The translations under genes and the position numbers were made by a program. Of a stretch of DNA of 64,000 nucleotides, positions 34,256-42,650 are shown piece by piece. Position 1 is the first letter of the stretch. Every line of letters begins with the position of its first letter. The stretch spans positions 248,001 through 312,000 of the forward strand of contig NZ_PYWB01000002.1 of the NCBI RefSeq assembly GCF_003056345.1. The letters run 5' to 3'. The notes below the pieces were generated by a model. It saw nothing but the letters and a program-made list of their open reading frames with translations. It searched no databases and had not been told where the DNA came from. This DNA is from Devosia submarina (GTDB lineage: Bacteria; Pseudomonadota; Alphaproteobacteria; Rhizobiales; Devosiaceae).

Positions 34256-35139
34256 TTGGCTTCTCCCTGGGACAGCTTGCGAACGGCACGGAAGTAGACG
34301 AGGCAGAAGATCGACACGAAGATGCAGATCACCACGGCGCGGGCAGCGCCTTCGCCATATTTGCGGCTGCCCATGGCGGTCTTGTAGGTATCGATGATCA
34401 TGGTGGTGGTGGAGCCGGAGGGGCCACCCTGTGTCAGGATCCAGATGATGTCGAGGCTGTTGAAGGTGGCGATGAGCGAAAGAAGGCTCATGGTCAGGAT
34501 GGCGGGCAGCATCAGCGGCAGGGTGATGCGGCGCCAGCGATAAAAGCGCCCTGCCCCATCGGTCCAGGCGGCTTCATAAAGATCCTTGGGGATCGATTGC
34601 ATGGCGGCCAGGAAGTAGATGGTGACCATGGGCACGCCGATCCACACGTCGGTGACGATGGTGGCCCAGAAGGCGGTGTGGCCATAGGCGAGCCAGGCGA
34701 CAGGGCCATTGGTGAGGCCAAAGTTTTGCAGCAGGCCCGAAATCATGCCGAACTGGCCATTATACATCCAGCCCCACATGAAGATGCCGATGGCCATGGG
34801 GACGATCCAGGGCGGCATGGTGAGGACGCGGAACAGCGTCTGGCCAGGAATGGCGGCGTTGAGCAGGACCGCACCGCACATGCCGATGATCATCTTCAGC
34901 GCGACCGAGAAGAAGGTCCAGATAAAGGTACGGATGATGACTTCGGTGAAATTGCCGGCGCCGAAAATGCGCTCGTAATTGGCCCAGCCGACCCAGTCAT
35001 AGGTGGGGCGCAGGGCCGCATTGGTGAAGCTGAGGACAATGGTGTCGAACAGCGGATAGGCAACGATGATGAGGATATAGACCAGCGCCGGGGCCAGCAG
35101 GGCGAGAGCGAAAAGAGAAGCGCTGCGGGTGCTGGTCAT
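34252..35139 (-). CDS. Sugar ABC transporter permease (MalF type)
   Basis: A 295-residue permease with six helices and the coupling loop IPKDLYEAAWTDGAGRFYRWRRITLPLMLP. ATG at 35139 is chosen because GAGGAGAACCCC sits directly upstream and MTSTRSASLF leads into the first helix; the frame extends 23 more codons into the preceding oxidoreductase gene. It overlaps the MalG-type gene by four bases. Confidence 0.94.
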   Translation of the reverse strand: MTSTRSASLFALALLAPALVYILIIVAYPLFDTIVLSFTNAALRPTYDWVGWANYERIFGAGNFTEVIIRTFIWTFFSVALKMIIGMCGAVLLNAAIPGQTLFRVLTMPPWIVPMAIGIFMWGWMYNGQFGMISGLLQNFGLTNGPVAWLAYGHTAFWATIVTDVWIGVPMVTIYFLAAMQSIPKDLYEAAWTDGAGRFYRWRRITLPLMLPAILTMSLLSLIATFNSLDIIWILTQGGPSGSTTTMIIDTYKTAMGSRKYGEGAARAVVICIFVSIFCLVYFRAVRKLSQGEAK

Positions 35140-35149
35140 GGGGTTCTCC

Positions 35150-36304
35150 TCAGCTCGCCCGGCCCAGGGCAGCGTCGAATTGCTGCCAGAGCGGGGCCAT
35201 GTCGACAACCGAGCGGGTTCGCATCGCCTCGTCCATGCTCAGCGCCAGAAGGCCGGCCTCAAGCGCGTCGGTGACGGAAACCGGCAGGGGCGCGCCCTCG
35301 GTCATGTGCTTGAGGATATCGGCGGCCATCTGCTCGTCGGCGCCGTAATGCTGGCTGAGCCCACTGGTCTTGTAGGTGGAATCCACCAAACGATCCGAGG
35401 TGCGCGAATCGGTGACGCGCAGGAAATTGCGGATGAAGTCACCCTCGGCCATGCCCTTGGCGCCCATTACGGCGAAGCGGCGGAAATCGTCGGGCACGTT
35501 GAGATTGGTGTGGAAGGTGAGGGCTGCGCCGTTTTCGTACTGCACGATGGCGGTCTGGAAATCGATGATGTCGCCATCGCTGTCGAAGACCTTGTCGGTG
35601 CCTTCCCAGCCGCTGGGCTTGCGATGGTAGACTTCCATGTCGTTGATGCCGACATTGGTGGGCGCATTGGCGGGGACAAAGGTACGTCGGCCGCCGAAGC
35701 TTGAGACATATTGGGGGCGGCAGCCCATGACGCCATTGTAGAGATCAAGGTCGTGGCAGCATTTTTCGAGCATGAAGCTGCCCGAATAGCGCTCGAAGCG
35801 GCGCCAGTCGCGCATGAAAAAGGCGCCGTGATAGGGCGGGATATGCTCGGAGGCCTCTATGGAGGTGATGTCGCCCAGCATGCCCTGGGCCTGCGCCTTG
35901 CGCAGATCGACATAAAGGGGCGCATAGCGCAGAACGAGGCCCACCATGAGATTGTCCGAGCCATGCTGGGCAATTAGCTTGGCCAGTTCCATGGTTTCGT
36001 CGATGGAGGTGACCACCGGCTTTTCGGTGAAGATCTTGAGGCCGCGCGCCAACCCAATGCGGATATGCTCGAGATGGAGGTGATTGGGCGAGCCGACCAT
36101 GAGGAGGTCGAGTTCGTTGTTGTCGAGCAGGGCTTCGAGCGAGTCGTACTGTGTGCCGACATCGACGCCATGCTCTTTTGCGTAGGGCAGGCCAGCAGGC
36201 GCGGGATCCACATAGCCGACAATCGAAAAGTCATCCCGCGCTGCGGAAAAGACGCGCGCCAGATAACCCAGTCGATAGCCGAGGCCGATGATGCCTACCC
36301 GCAT
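35150..36304 (-). CDS. Gfo/Idh/MocA-family oxidoreductase heading the sugar operon
   Basis: A 384-residue NAD(P)-dependent dehydrogenase. GIIGLGYRLGYLARVF is the Rossmann turn, MVGSPNHLHLEH and IFTEKPVVTSIDETMEL give the EKP motif with the catalytic-region Lys, and EKCCHDLDLYNGVMG holds the conserved His-Asp. ATG at 36304 is chosen because MRVGIIGLGY matches the family start; a longer open frame upstream reads through the promoter. It is the first gene of the operon and lies 10 bp before the permease gene. It probably oxidises or epimerises the imported sugar or a derivative. Confidence 0.92.
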   Translation of the reverse strand: MRVGIIGLGYRLGYLARVFSAARDDFSIVGYVDPAPAGLPYAKEHGVDVGTQYDSLEALLDNNELDLLMVGSPNHLHLEHIRIGLARGLKIFTEKPVVTSIDETMELAKLIAQHGSDNLMVGLVLRYAPLYVDLRKAQAQGMLGDITSIEASEHIPPYHGAFFMRDWRRFERYSGSFMLEKCCHDLDLYNGVMGCRPQYVSSFGGRRTFVPANAPTNVGINDMEVYHRKPSGWEGTDKVFDSDGDIIDFQTAIVQYENGAALTFHTNLNVPDDFRRFAVMGAKGMAEGDFIRNFLRVTDSRTSDRLVDSTYKTSGLSQHYGADEQMAADILKHMTEGAPLPVSVTDALEAGLLALSMDEAMRTRSVVDMAPLWQQFDAALGRAS

Positions 36305-36709
36305 TGCCTGTTGTTCCCCATTATTCCAGCCGATCTCTTGCGTGGATCGGTGCGTGGTTTTGTAAACGATTTTCAAGGTTAGGTTCGTTTCTGAAAGCAT
36401 GTCAACACGAATCCGGCGCGTTGACAATACCAATTGAAGCCACCCCGCAAGTTTGCTCAACAAGGCAGCAATTTGCCTGTTTTCCGGGCGATCCAAGGCG
36501 GCGATCAGCCGTGAACGCAGTGGACAAGCGCATAGGAAAAGCTGATGCTGTTGCGATTGGTATTCGCCGGCAGGCACATTCGCGATGTGCGGTGGGCTAC
36601 ACAGGTGAAAATGTGGGACACAGATGTTTAGGCTTGGAATAGCTGACACCGGAATGGCCGCGCAGGCAAGTCAAAGACGCAAGATGCTGGCTGGCAGAGG
36701 AGTATGGTG
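36305..36709. other. Divergent promoter region between the sugar operon and the second M81 gene
   Basis: About 400 bases, noticeably richer in A and T near 36355-36440 than the flanking genes. It holds the candidate sugar-operon promoter at 36377-36405. I see no coding frame with support. Confidence 0.6.
36377..36405 (-). promoter_or_regulatory. Candidate housekeeping promoter of the sugar operon
   Basis: On the minus strand TTGACA (36405-36400) is followed after 17 bases by CTAACC (36382-36377). The -35 box is perfect and the -10 box poor. Just downstream AAAATCGTTTACAAAACC is A/T-rich and could hold an operator. The start codon is about 70 bp further on. Confidence 0.4.
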
Positions 36710-38146
36710 ATGCGTATTGCGGTTGCGGGGCTTCATACCGAATGCAGCACCTATAATCCCGTCCTGGCGCGGGAGGCCGATTTCCGGGTGTTGCGGGGTG
36801 CGGCCATGCTGGGGGATGATTACTTCAATTTCCTGACCCATTTTCCGGCCGAGTTCATCACGATCCTGCATGCAAGAGCCATTGCTGGCGGACCGGTGGA
36901 GCGGGAGATCTACCAGCGCTGGAAAGGGGAGATTCTGGACGGGATCCGGGCGGCGTTGCCGCTTGGTGGCGTCTACCTTGCCATGCATGGCGCGATGTTT
37001 GTGGAAGGTATGCTAGATGCCGAGGGGGATTTCATTTCCGCGGTGCGGGCGCTTGTGGGACCCGATGTACTGATCGCGGCGAGCTATGATCTGCATGGCA
37101 ATGTGAGCCAGCCTATTGTGGATGGTCTCGATATTTTTTCGACCTATAGGACGGCGCCGCATATCGATGTGCAGGACACGATGCGTCGCGCGGTGACCAT
37201 GCTGGTGCGGGCGGTGCGCACGGGGGTGAGGCCCATGCTGGCCTGGGCGCCGGTGCCGGTGCTCCTGCCGGGGGAGCGGACCTCGACACAGGACGAGCCG
37301 GCGCGCAGTTTCTACGCACAGATGCACGAGGTGGAGGAGCCGAGCGGTGTCTGGGATGCGTCGTTCCAGGTGGGCTATGTGTGGGCCGATGAGCCGCGCG
37401 CGACGGCCTGTGCGGTGATCACGGGGACGGATCGCCAAGCAATGGGTGTAGCGGCAACCCGGCTGGCGCAGGATTATTGGACTGTGCGCGAGCAGTTTGT
37501 GTTTGGCACAAAGACTGGCAGCATCGCGGAGTGCGTGGGCTGGGCGGTCGCGTCCGAAACAGCGCCAGTGGTGCTGGCCGAGTCGGGAGATAACCCCACG
37601 GGTGGCGGCGTGGGCGATCGGGCCGAGGTGCTCGAGGCGCTGATCGCGGCGGACGCCCGCGGCGTCGTTTTTGCGGGGATTGCTGACAAGGCGGCGACGG
37701 ACGCGGCCTATGCGGCGGGGGTGGGTGCGCGCGCAATGCTCACCATCGGGGGGAGCCTTGATCCGTCCAGCCGGCGCGTTTCGGCAGAGGCCGAAGTGCT
37801 GTTTCTGTTGGAAGTGGCCGAGGAAAGGATGCGCGAGGCGGTGGTGCGGATGGGGGGGATCGATCTGGTGCTGACGGCGCGGCGGCGGCCATTTCACAAC
37901 ATTGGGGATTTCACCCGGTTGGGACTGGATCCGAGGACTGCCAAGATCGTGGTGGTGAAATCGGGGTATCTGTCGCCCGAACTGGGGCCGATTGCCAATC
38001 CGAGTTTGATGGCCCTGTCGCCGGGCGTGGTGGATCAGTTTGTGGAGCGGCTGGAGCGGCGGCATAAGGTGGGGCCGCAATACCCATTCGACAAGGATTT
38101 TGAATGGGCGCCTGAAGTGCGGTGGTCCAGGAGGGCTGCGGGCTGA
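36710..38146 (+). CDS. M81-family (MlrC-like) metallopeptidase, paralogue 2
   Basis: A 478-residue M81 protein. MRIAVAGLHTECSTYNP is the start signature, VYLAMHGAMFVEGMLDAEGDF and AASYDLHGNVS give the His/Asp/Glu metal ligands, and GDNPTGGGVGDRAEVLE the C-terminal glycine loop. It is clearly divergent from the paralogue at 25658 (TECSTY versus TETNTF). The start at 36710 is chosen over the ATG at 36704 because AGAGGAG (36696-36702) lies seven bases before 36710 and only one base before 36704. Its stop codon overlaps the likely start of the SURF1 gene, so the two are probably co-translated. Confidence 0.88.
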   Translation: MRIAVAGLHTECSTYNPVLAREADFRVLRGAAMLGDDYFNFLTHFPAEFITILHARAIAGGPVEREIYQRWKGEILDGIRAALPLGGVYLAMHGAMFVEGMLDAEGDFISAVRALVGPDVLIAASYDLHGNVSQPIVDGLDIFSTYRTAPHIDVQDTMRRAVTMLVRAVRTGVRPMLAWAPVPVLLPGERTSTQDEPARSFYAQMHEVEEPSGVWDASFQVGYVWADEPRATACAVITGTDRQAMGVAATRLAQDYWTVREQFVFGTKTGSIAECVGWAVASETAPVVLAESGDNPTGGGVGDRAEVLEALIAADARGVVFAGIADKAATDAAYAAGVGARAMLTIGGSLDPSSRRVSAEAEVLFLLEVAEERMREAVVRMGGIDLVLTARRRPFHNIGDFTRLGLDPRTAKIVVVKSGYLSPELGPIANPSLMALSPGVVDQFVERLERRHKVGPQYPFDKDFEWAPEVRWSRRAAG

Positions 38147-38844
38147 ACCGGCATCTTGCGATTTTCGGCGCTGTGGCGCTGCTGGCGGCGCTGGGATTCA
38201 CCGGGCTGGGCTTTTGGCAGCTAGAGCGGCTGAGGGCAAAGAATGCGCTCGTGGCGGCCATTGAGCAGCGAATTGCAGCCGAGCCGGTGGATTTGAACCA
38301 GGATGGAATTTGGGAACGATTTAATCCGGAGCGAGATGAGTATCGCCCTGTGATCGTGCGGGGACGGTTTGATCACGGAGCCGAAACGCTGGTGCAGGCA
38401 GTGACAGCACATGGCGGCGGGTTCTGGGTGGTAACGCCCCTGGCGCTTTCCGACGGGCGCAGTGTGCTGGTTAATCGGGGGTTTGTCCCGCCGGAGCGGC
38501 GGGAGCCTGGGACGCGGCCCGGACCGGAGGACGAGGTTTCTATTTCGGGGCTCCTGCGGCGGAGCGAGCCGAATGGCGGGTTTTTACGGGGCAATGATCC
38601 GGTGGCCGAACGGTGGTATTCGCGAGATGTGCAGGCCATTGCGCAGAACAAGAAGCTCAGGGGCGCCGCGCCGTTTTTTGTTGATGCGGATGAGGATCAG
38701 CCGGGTGCGTATCCGATCGGGGGGCTAACGGTGCTCAGTTTTCCAAACAGCCATTTGGGTTATGCGCTGACCTGGTTTGCGCTGGCGGGAATGGTGGTTG
38801 GTGGGTTTGGATATGTGGTTTGGGAGGGACGGCGGACCAAGTGA
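38143..38844 (+). CDS. SURF1-family cytochrome oxidase biogenesis protein
   Basis: A 233-residue inner-membrane protein of the SURF1 family, which helps insert heme a into aa3-type oxidases. An N-terminal helix ends in LGFWQLERLRAKN, the periplasmic part has EYRPVIVRGRFDH, GFWVVTPLALSDGRSVLVNRGFVPP, and a C-terminal helix SHLGYALTWFALAG closes the protein; all are family hallmarks. The only canonical start is GTG at 38122, but AGGAGGG (38129-38135) lies after it and seven bases before CTG at 38143, giving an MNRHL start that fits the family. This CTG overlaps the M81 stop (CTGA). No cox genes are nearby, which is unusual. Confidence 0.85.
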   Translation: MNRHLAIFGAVALLAALGFTGLGFWQLERLRAKNALVAAIEQRIAAEPVDLNQDGIWERFNPERDEYRPVIVRGRFDHGAETLVQAVTAHGGGFWVVTPLALSDGRSVLVNRGFVPPERREPGTRPGPEDEVSISGLLRRSEPNGGFLRGNDPVAERWYSRDVQAIAQNKKLRGAAPFFVDADEDQPGAYPIGGLTVLSFPNSHLGYALTWFALAGMVVGGFGYVVWEGRRTK

Positions 38845-38863
38845 ATGCCTGGGATCATAGTGC

Positions 38864-38942
38864 CACGACCTCGTGGTTCGACAGGCTCACCATGTGGTCT
38901 ACTGAGGTTGTGGGTCGACGGGCTTAGCACGAGGTCTACTGC
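38864..38942. repeat. CACGACCTCGTGG element, tandem degenerate pair
   Basis: CACGACCTCGTGGTTCGACA and on to GTGGTCTACTGAG (38864-38905) is followed by a degraded second unit, TGGGTCGACGGGCTTAGCAC with GAGGTCTACTG (38910-38942). The first half matches the copies at 24738 and 29761 almost base for base. Confidence 0.7.
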
Positions 38943-39052
38943 GGCTCTGCGTTGGATGCTATTTGCAACCTGCCCTATTTTTCGCTTCATTCGAGGCGTG
39001 AAGCGTAGGATGTATGCGGCGGGACAGGGGCCGCGTGGGCCGGGAGCATGCC

Positions 39053-40054
39053 ATGAGCGCTATCAGGATTGTTGTTGCACTGCTGATGCTTGCTTTTGGG
39101 GGCTCGGCGGCGCTGGGGCAGGACAAGGTGGTTTTCGGAACCAATTGGCTAGCGCAGGCAGAGCATGGGGGATTTTACCAGGCGCTGGCCGATGGGACCT
39201 ATGAGCAATATGGCCTGGATGTCACGATCCGCCAGGGTGGACCGCAGGCGCCTAATCGGCAATTGCTGGTCGCCGGGCAGATCGACTTTTACATTGGCGG
39301 GATGACGACGATCGATGCGGCGGCCGAGGGCGTTCCCATTGTTGCCGTGGCCGCCATTTTCCAGAAAGACCCGCAGGTTCTGCTGGCCCATCCCGAGGCG
39401 CCCTTTGGCGATGTTGCGAGCCTGCGGGGCGCCAGCAAGATCATCATGGGCAAGGATACGTTTTTTTCCGGCTATTGGCCCTGGATCAAATCGACATTCG
39501 AAGGGTTCAGCGACGAGCTCTACGAGCCCTATACGTTTAATCCCGCTCCGTTTTTGGCTGACCCCATGGCGGTACAGCAGGGCTATGTAACGTCCGAGCC
39601 GTTCGAGATCGAACGGCAGGCGGGCTGGGCGCCCAAGATGTTTCTCCTCGCCGATTACGGCTATCAGCCCTATTCCACCACGATCCAGACCGGGCAAAGC
39701 CTGGTGGAAGAGAACCCGGACCTCGTGCAGCGCTTCGTGGATGCTTCGGCGATCGGCTGGTACAATTATCTTTATGGCGACAATAGCGAAGCCAATGCGC
39801 TGATCCTTCGCGACAATCCGGACATGAGCGAGGGGCAGATTGCCTTTGGCATCGAAAAGCTCAAGCAATATGGCATCGTGGTTTCCGGCGACGCAGAGAC
39901 AGGTGGTATTGGCTGCATGAGCGATGCGCGTTGGTCCGAGTTTTACCGGCAGATGACCGAGGCGGGCGTCTACAAGGCGGGGATTGATCTCTCCAGAGCC
40001 TATACAACTGCGTTTACCTGCAAGGGCGTCGGCGTCGAGCTGATGGCGCAATAG
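39053..40054 (+). CDS. NMT1/THI5-type ABC substrate-binding protein
   Basis: A 333-residue periplasmic protein with a signal peptide (helix about 4-20, cleavage near ALGQ). The mature part starts VVFGTNWLAQAEHGGFYQAL, the hallmark of the NMT1/THI5-like group that binds pyrimidine, riboflavin or related heterocyclic ligands. QLLVAGQIDFYIGG and WYNYLYGDNSEANALILRDNP follow. The tail AFTCKGVGVELMAQ carries a Cys. ATG at 39053 follows GGGAG by six bases. It heads a three-gene importer with ATPase and permease. I see no TPP or FMN riboswitch upstream, so ligand identity is open. Confidence 0.9.
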   Translation: MSAIRIVVALLMLAFGGSAALGQDKVVFGTNWLAQAEHGGFYQALADGTYEQYGLDVTIRQGGPQAPNRQLLVAGQIDFYIGGMTTIDAAAEGVPIVAVAAIFQKDPQVLLAHPEAPFGDVASLRGASKIIMGKDTFFSGYWPWIKSTFEGFSDELYEPYTFNPAPFLADPMAVQQGYVTSEPFEIERQAGWAPKMFLLADYGYQPYSTTIQTGQSLVEENPDLVQRFVDASAIGWYNYLYGDNSEANALILRDNPDMSEGQIAFGIEKLKQYGIVVSGDAETGGIGCMSDARWSEFYRQMTEAGVYKAGIDLSRAYTTAFTCKGVGVELMAQ

Positions 40055-40060
40055 GTGGAA

Positions 40061-40810
40061 ATGCCCAAGCTTGTTGCCATGCGCGCGGTCAGCAAGGTTT
40101 TTGCTGATGGAACGCTAGCGCTCGACCAGATGTCGCTTGAGGTGGAGACAGGCGAGTTCCTGTCGCTGCTGGGACCTTCGGGGTGCGGCAAATCCACGGC
40201 GCTGCGACTGATGGCGGGGCTGGCGGAGCCCAGCTCCGGCGTCGTGGAACGGCCAAGCGGGGGCGGGATCGGGTTTGTGTTTCAGGAGCCGACGCTGATG
40301 CCCTGGCAGACGGTGTTCGGCAATGTTTTTCTGCCGCTGAAGCTCAGGGGCTTTAGCAAGGCAGAGGTGCGCGAGCGCGTGATGGATGGGCTCCAAAGCG
40401 TGGGGCTGGCTGATTTCGCTCATTCCTATCCGCGCCAGCTTTCGGGGGGCATGAAAATGCGGGTGTCCATTGCCCGGGCGCTGGTGACCCGTCCGAGCCT
40501 GCTGCTGATGGACGAGCCTTTTGCTGCGCTGGACGAAATCACCCGGCACAAGCTCAATGACGATCTTCTGGCGCTGTGGCGCCGCAGCGGGCTGACCATC
40601 GTATTCGTGACCCATTCGGTATTTGAATCGGCCTTTTTATCCAGCCGGATCGTGGTGATGCGGCCCCGGCCGGGGCGGGTGTTCCGGGAATTGGCGATCA
40701 GCCAGCCGGCGCAGCGAGGGGCCGATTATCGGGTTTCAGAGAGCTATCGCGCCGATTGCCAGCTGGTGTCGGAAGCCTTGCAGGGCGCCATCAGCGCGGC
40801 GGGGAACTAA
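40061..40810 (+). CDS. NitT/TauT-type ABC ATPase
   Basis: A 249-residue ATPase of the nitrate/taurine/pyrimidine importer class: Walker A GPSGCGKSTALRL, Q-loop FVFQEPTLMPWQTV, signature LSGGMKMRVSIARAL, Walker B LLLMDEPFAALDE, switch His in VFVTHSVFESAFL. The signature has MKMRV where QQQRV is usual, common in this subfamily. ATG at 40061 is preferred over GTG at 40055; the gene starts within seven bases of the binding-protein stop. Confidence 0.93.
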   Translation: MPKLVAMRAVSKVFADGTLALDQMSLEVETGEFLSLLGPSGCGKSTALRLMAGLAEPSSGVVERPSGGGIGFVFQEPTLMPWQTVFGNVFLPLKLRGFSKAEVRERVMDGLQSVGLADFAHSYPRQLSGGMKMRVSIARALVTRPSLLLMDEPFAALDEITRHKLNDDLLALWRRSGLTIVFVTHSVFESAFLSSRIVVMRPRPGRVFRELAISQPAQRGADYRVSESYRADCQLVSEALQGAISAAGN

Positions 40811-40814
40811 CGCC

Positions 40815-41633
40815 ATGCCTCCTGCCCCACGGCCCGCCGGCATATCCGCCCGTCAAAGAATGCTGCAAATCTTCGTGCCGCTGCTGGCGCTGGGTTTTGG
40901 GCTGGTTGTTTGGCAGTGGATCGTTTGGGCCTATGAGATCCCGCGCTATATCCTGCCGGGTCCGGCTGACACTGCCATTGCGCTCCTGACAGATAGCGCA
41001 ACCCTTTGGCCGGCACTGCTGGTGACGCTGCGCATCACCTTCATGGCGCTGGCAATGGCGATGGTCGGCGGCGTGTTTTTAGCCGTCATTATTGTCCAGA
41101 GCCGGTGGCTGGAGCTGGCGCTGTCGCCCTATACGGTGATCCTGCAGGTGACGCCGATCATTGCCATTGCGCCGTTGATTCTGATCTATGCCCCCGATAC
41201 GCAGACGGCGCTGATGATCTGCGCCTTTCTGGTCGCGTTTTTCCCCATTCTCTCCAACATGATCCAGGGGCTCAAAAGCGTCGATCACCATCTTATCGAC
41301 CTGTTCGAGCTTTACGGTGCCAGCAGATGGCAGTCGCTGGTTTATCTCCGGCTTCCCGCGTCCCTGCCCTTTTTGATGGTGGGCTTGCGGATTGCAGGGG
41401 GGCTGTCGCTAATCGCCGCCGTTGTGGCGGAGTTTGCGGCGGGATCGGCGGGCCAGGGTTCGGGGCTCGCCTTCCGGCTGATCGAAGCGCAATATCGGCT
41501 CAATCTGCCGCGCATGTTTGCAGCGCTTGTGCTGCTCTGTGGCGCGGGGATTGCCATTTATGGCCTGACCTCCTTTGTTGCCTGGCTGGCGCTGCGGCGC
41601 TGGCATGAGAGCGCCGTGCGGCGGGAAGGCTAA
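40815..41633 (+). CDS. NitT/TauT-type ABC permease
   Basis: A 272-residue permease with about six helices. The coupling loop LIDLFELYGASRWQSLVYLRLPASLPFL is the EAA-like element, and IPRYILPGPADTAIALL after the first helix is diagnostic of this permease class. It starts four bases after the ATPase stop and completes the three-gene importer. Its stop overlaps the convergent dehydrogenase gene by four bases. Confidence 0.93.
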   Translation: MPPAPRPAGISARQRMLQIFVPLLALGFGLVVWQWIVWAYEIPRYILPGPADTAIALLTDSATLWPALLVTLRITFMALAMAMVGGVFLAVIIVQSRWLELALSPYTVILQVTPIIAIAPLILIYAPDTQTALMICAFLVAFFPILSNMIQGLKSVDHHLIDLFELYGASRWQSLVYLRLPASLPFLMVGLRIAGGLSLIAAVVAEFAAGSAGQGSGLAFRLIEAQYRLNLPRMFAALVLLCGAGIAIYGLTSFVAWLALRRWHESAVRREG

Positions 41634-42646
41634 AGGGATGGCCGGGCGATGATCTTGATTTCGCCCTGGGCTGGAGCGCTGGCGATGATCGCCGGGACCT
41701 CTGCAAGCGGCACGATGCGGCTGACCAGGGAATCGAGCGCAAGGGTTCTGCTGGCGACCAGGGCGGCGGCGCGCGCATGGGTCAATGGATTGAGGTAGGC
41801 GCCTTCGAGGCGGATTTCGTTGACTAGGAGGTCGAAGGGCTCGATGCTGACGGCCTGGCCTTGCGGCATCACGCCGAAGATGATTGCCGCCCCGCCACGA
41901 CGGACGCTTGCGATGGATTGGCTAAACGTGTCGGGCACACCGGCGCATTCCAGCGCCACATCGGCGCCTTGGGGAACAATTGCCTTGATCTGCCCTACCG
42001 CATCACGGGCCTGAGGGTCGATGGCATGGGTGGCGCCAAGCTGAAGGGCAAGGTCGCGGCGAGGCTTCTGGCGGGTGGAAAGAATGATCGTGGTGGCGCC
42101 GGCGAGCCGGCAGAGTTGCACCATGAGCAGGCCGATGACGCCGCCGCCAAGGATGGCGACGCTGTCGCCCGGGCGGATGCTGGCCACATCGAGGGCATGA
42201 AGGCAACAGGCGAGCGGCTCGCAAAAGGCGGCGTGAACGGGGTCGGTATGGCGAGGCAGCTTATGGGCCTGCGCCTGGGGCATGACAAGGTATTGGGCGA
42301 AGCCGCCATCGCGCTGCACGCCAATCGCGGTGAGATTTGCGCAAAGATTGGGGCGCCCATTGCGGCATTGCGGGCAGGTGCCGCAGGCAATGTTCGGGTC
42401 GCCCGTCACCAGATCGCCGGTCTGGACGCGCTGGACTTGGGAGCCGGTGGCGATGACCCGGCCGGCAAATTCATGGCCCAGGGTGACGGGCGGATTGGTG
42501 GGATATTCGCCGGCATACATGTGCCGGTCCGAACCGCATATGCCGCAGGCCTCCACCGCGATCACGACATCCTCAGGGCCAGGTTCGGGCTCGGGTATGT
42601 CTTGCAGCTCGAGCTGGTTGGCGCGGAGAAGGCGAACGGCCTGCAT
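41630..42646 (-). CDS. Zinc-dependent sorbitol/polyol-type dehydrogenase
   Basis: A 338-residue medium-chain dehydrogenase. Catalytic zinc ligands lie in CGICGSDRHMYAGE and GHEFAGRV; the structural zinc lobe CGTCPQCRNGRPNLC is complete; ILGGGVIGLLMVQL is the NAD-binding turn. It resembles L-iditol, sorbitol and threonine dehydrogenases. It starts five bases after the permease gene of the ribose-type importer, so it is the last gene of that operon and probably oxidises the imported sugar alcohol or sugar. Confidence 0.92.
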   Translation of the reverse strand: MQAVRLLRANQLELQDIPEPEPGPEDVVIAVEACGICGSDRHMYAGEYPTNPPVTLGHEFAGRVIATGSQVQRVQTGDLVTGDPNIACGTCPQCRNGRPNLCANLTAIGVQRDGGFAQYLVMPQAQAHKLPRHTDPVHAAFCEPLACCLHALDVASIRPGDSVAILGGGVIGLLMVQLCRLAGATTIILSTRQKPRRDLALQLGATHAIDPQARDAVGQIKAIVPQGADVALECAGVPDTFSQSIASVRRGGAAIIFGVMPQGQAVSIEPFDLLVNEIRLEGAYLNPLTHARAAALVASRTLALDSLVSRIVPLAEVPAIIASAPAQGEIKIIARPSL

Positions 42647-42650
42647 GGTG

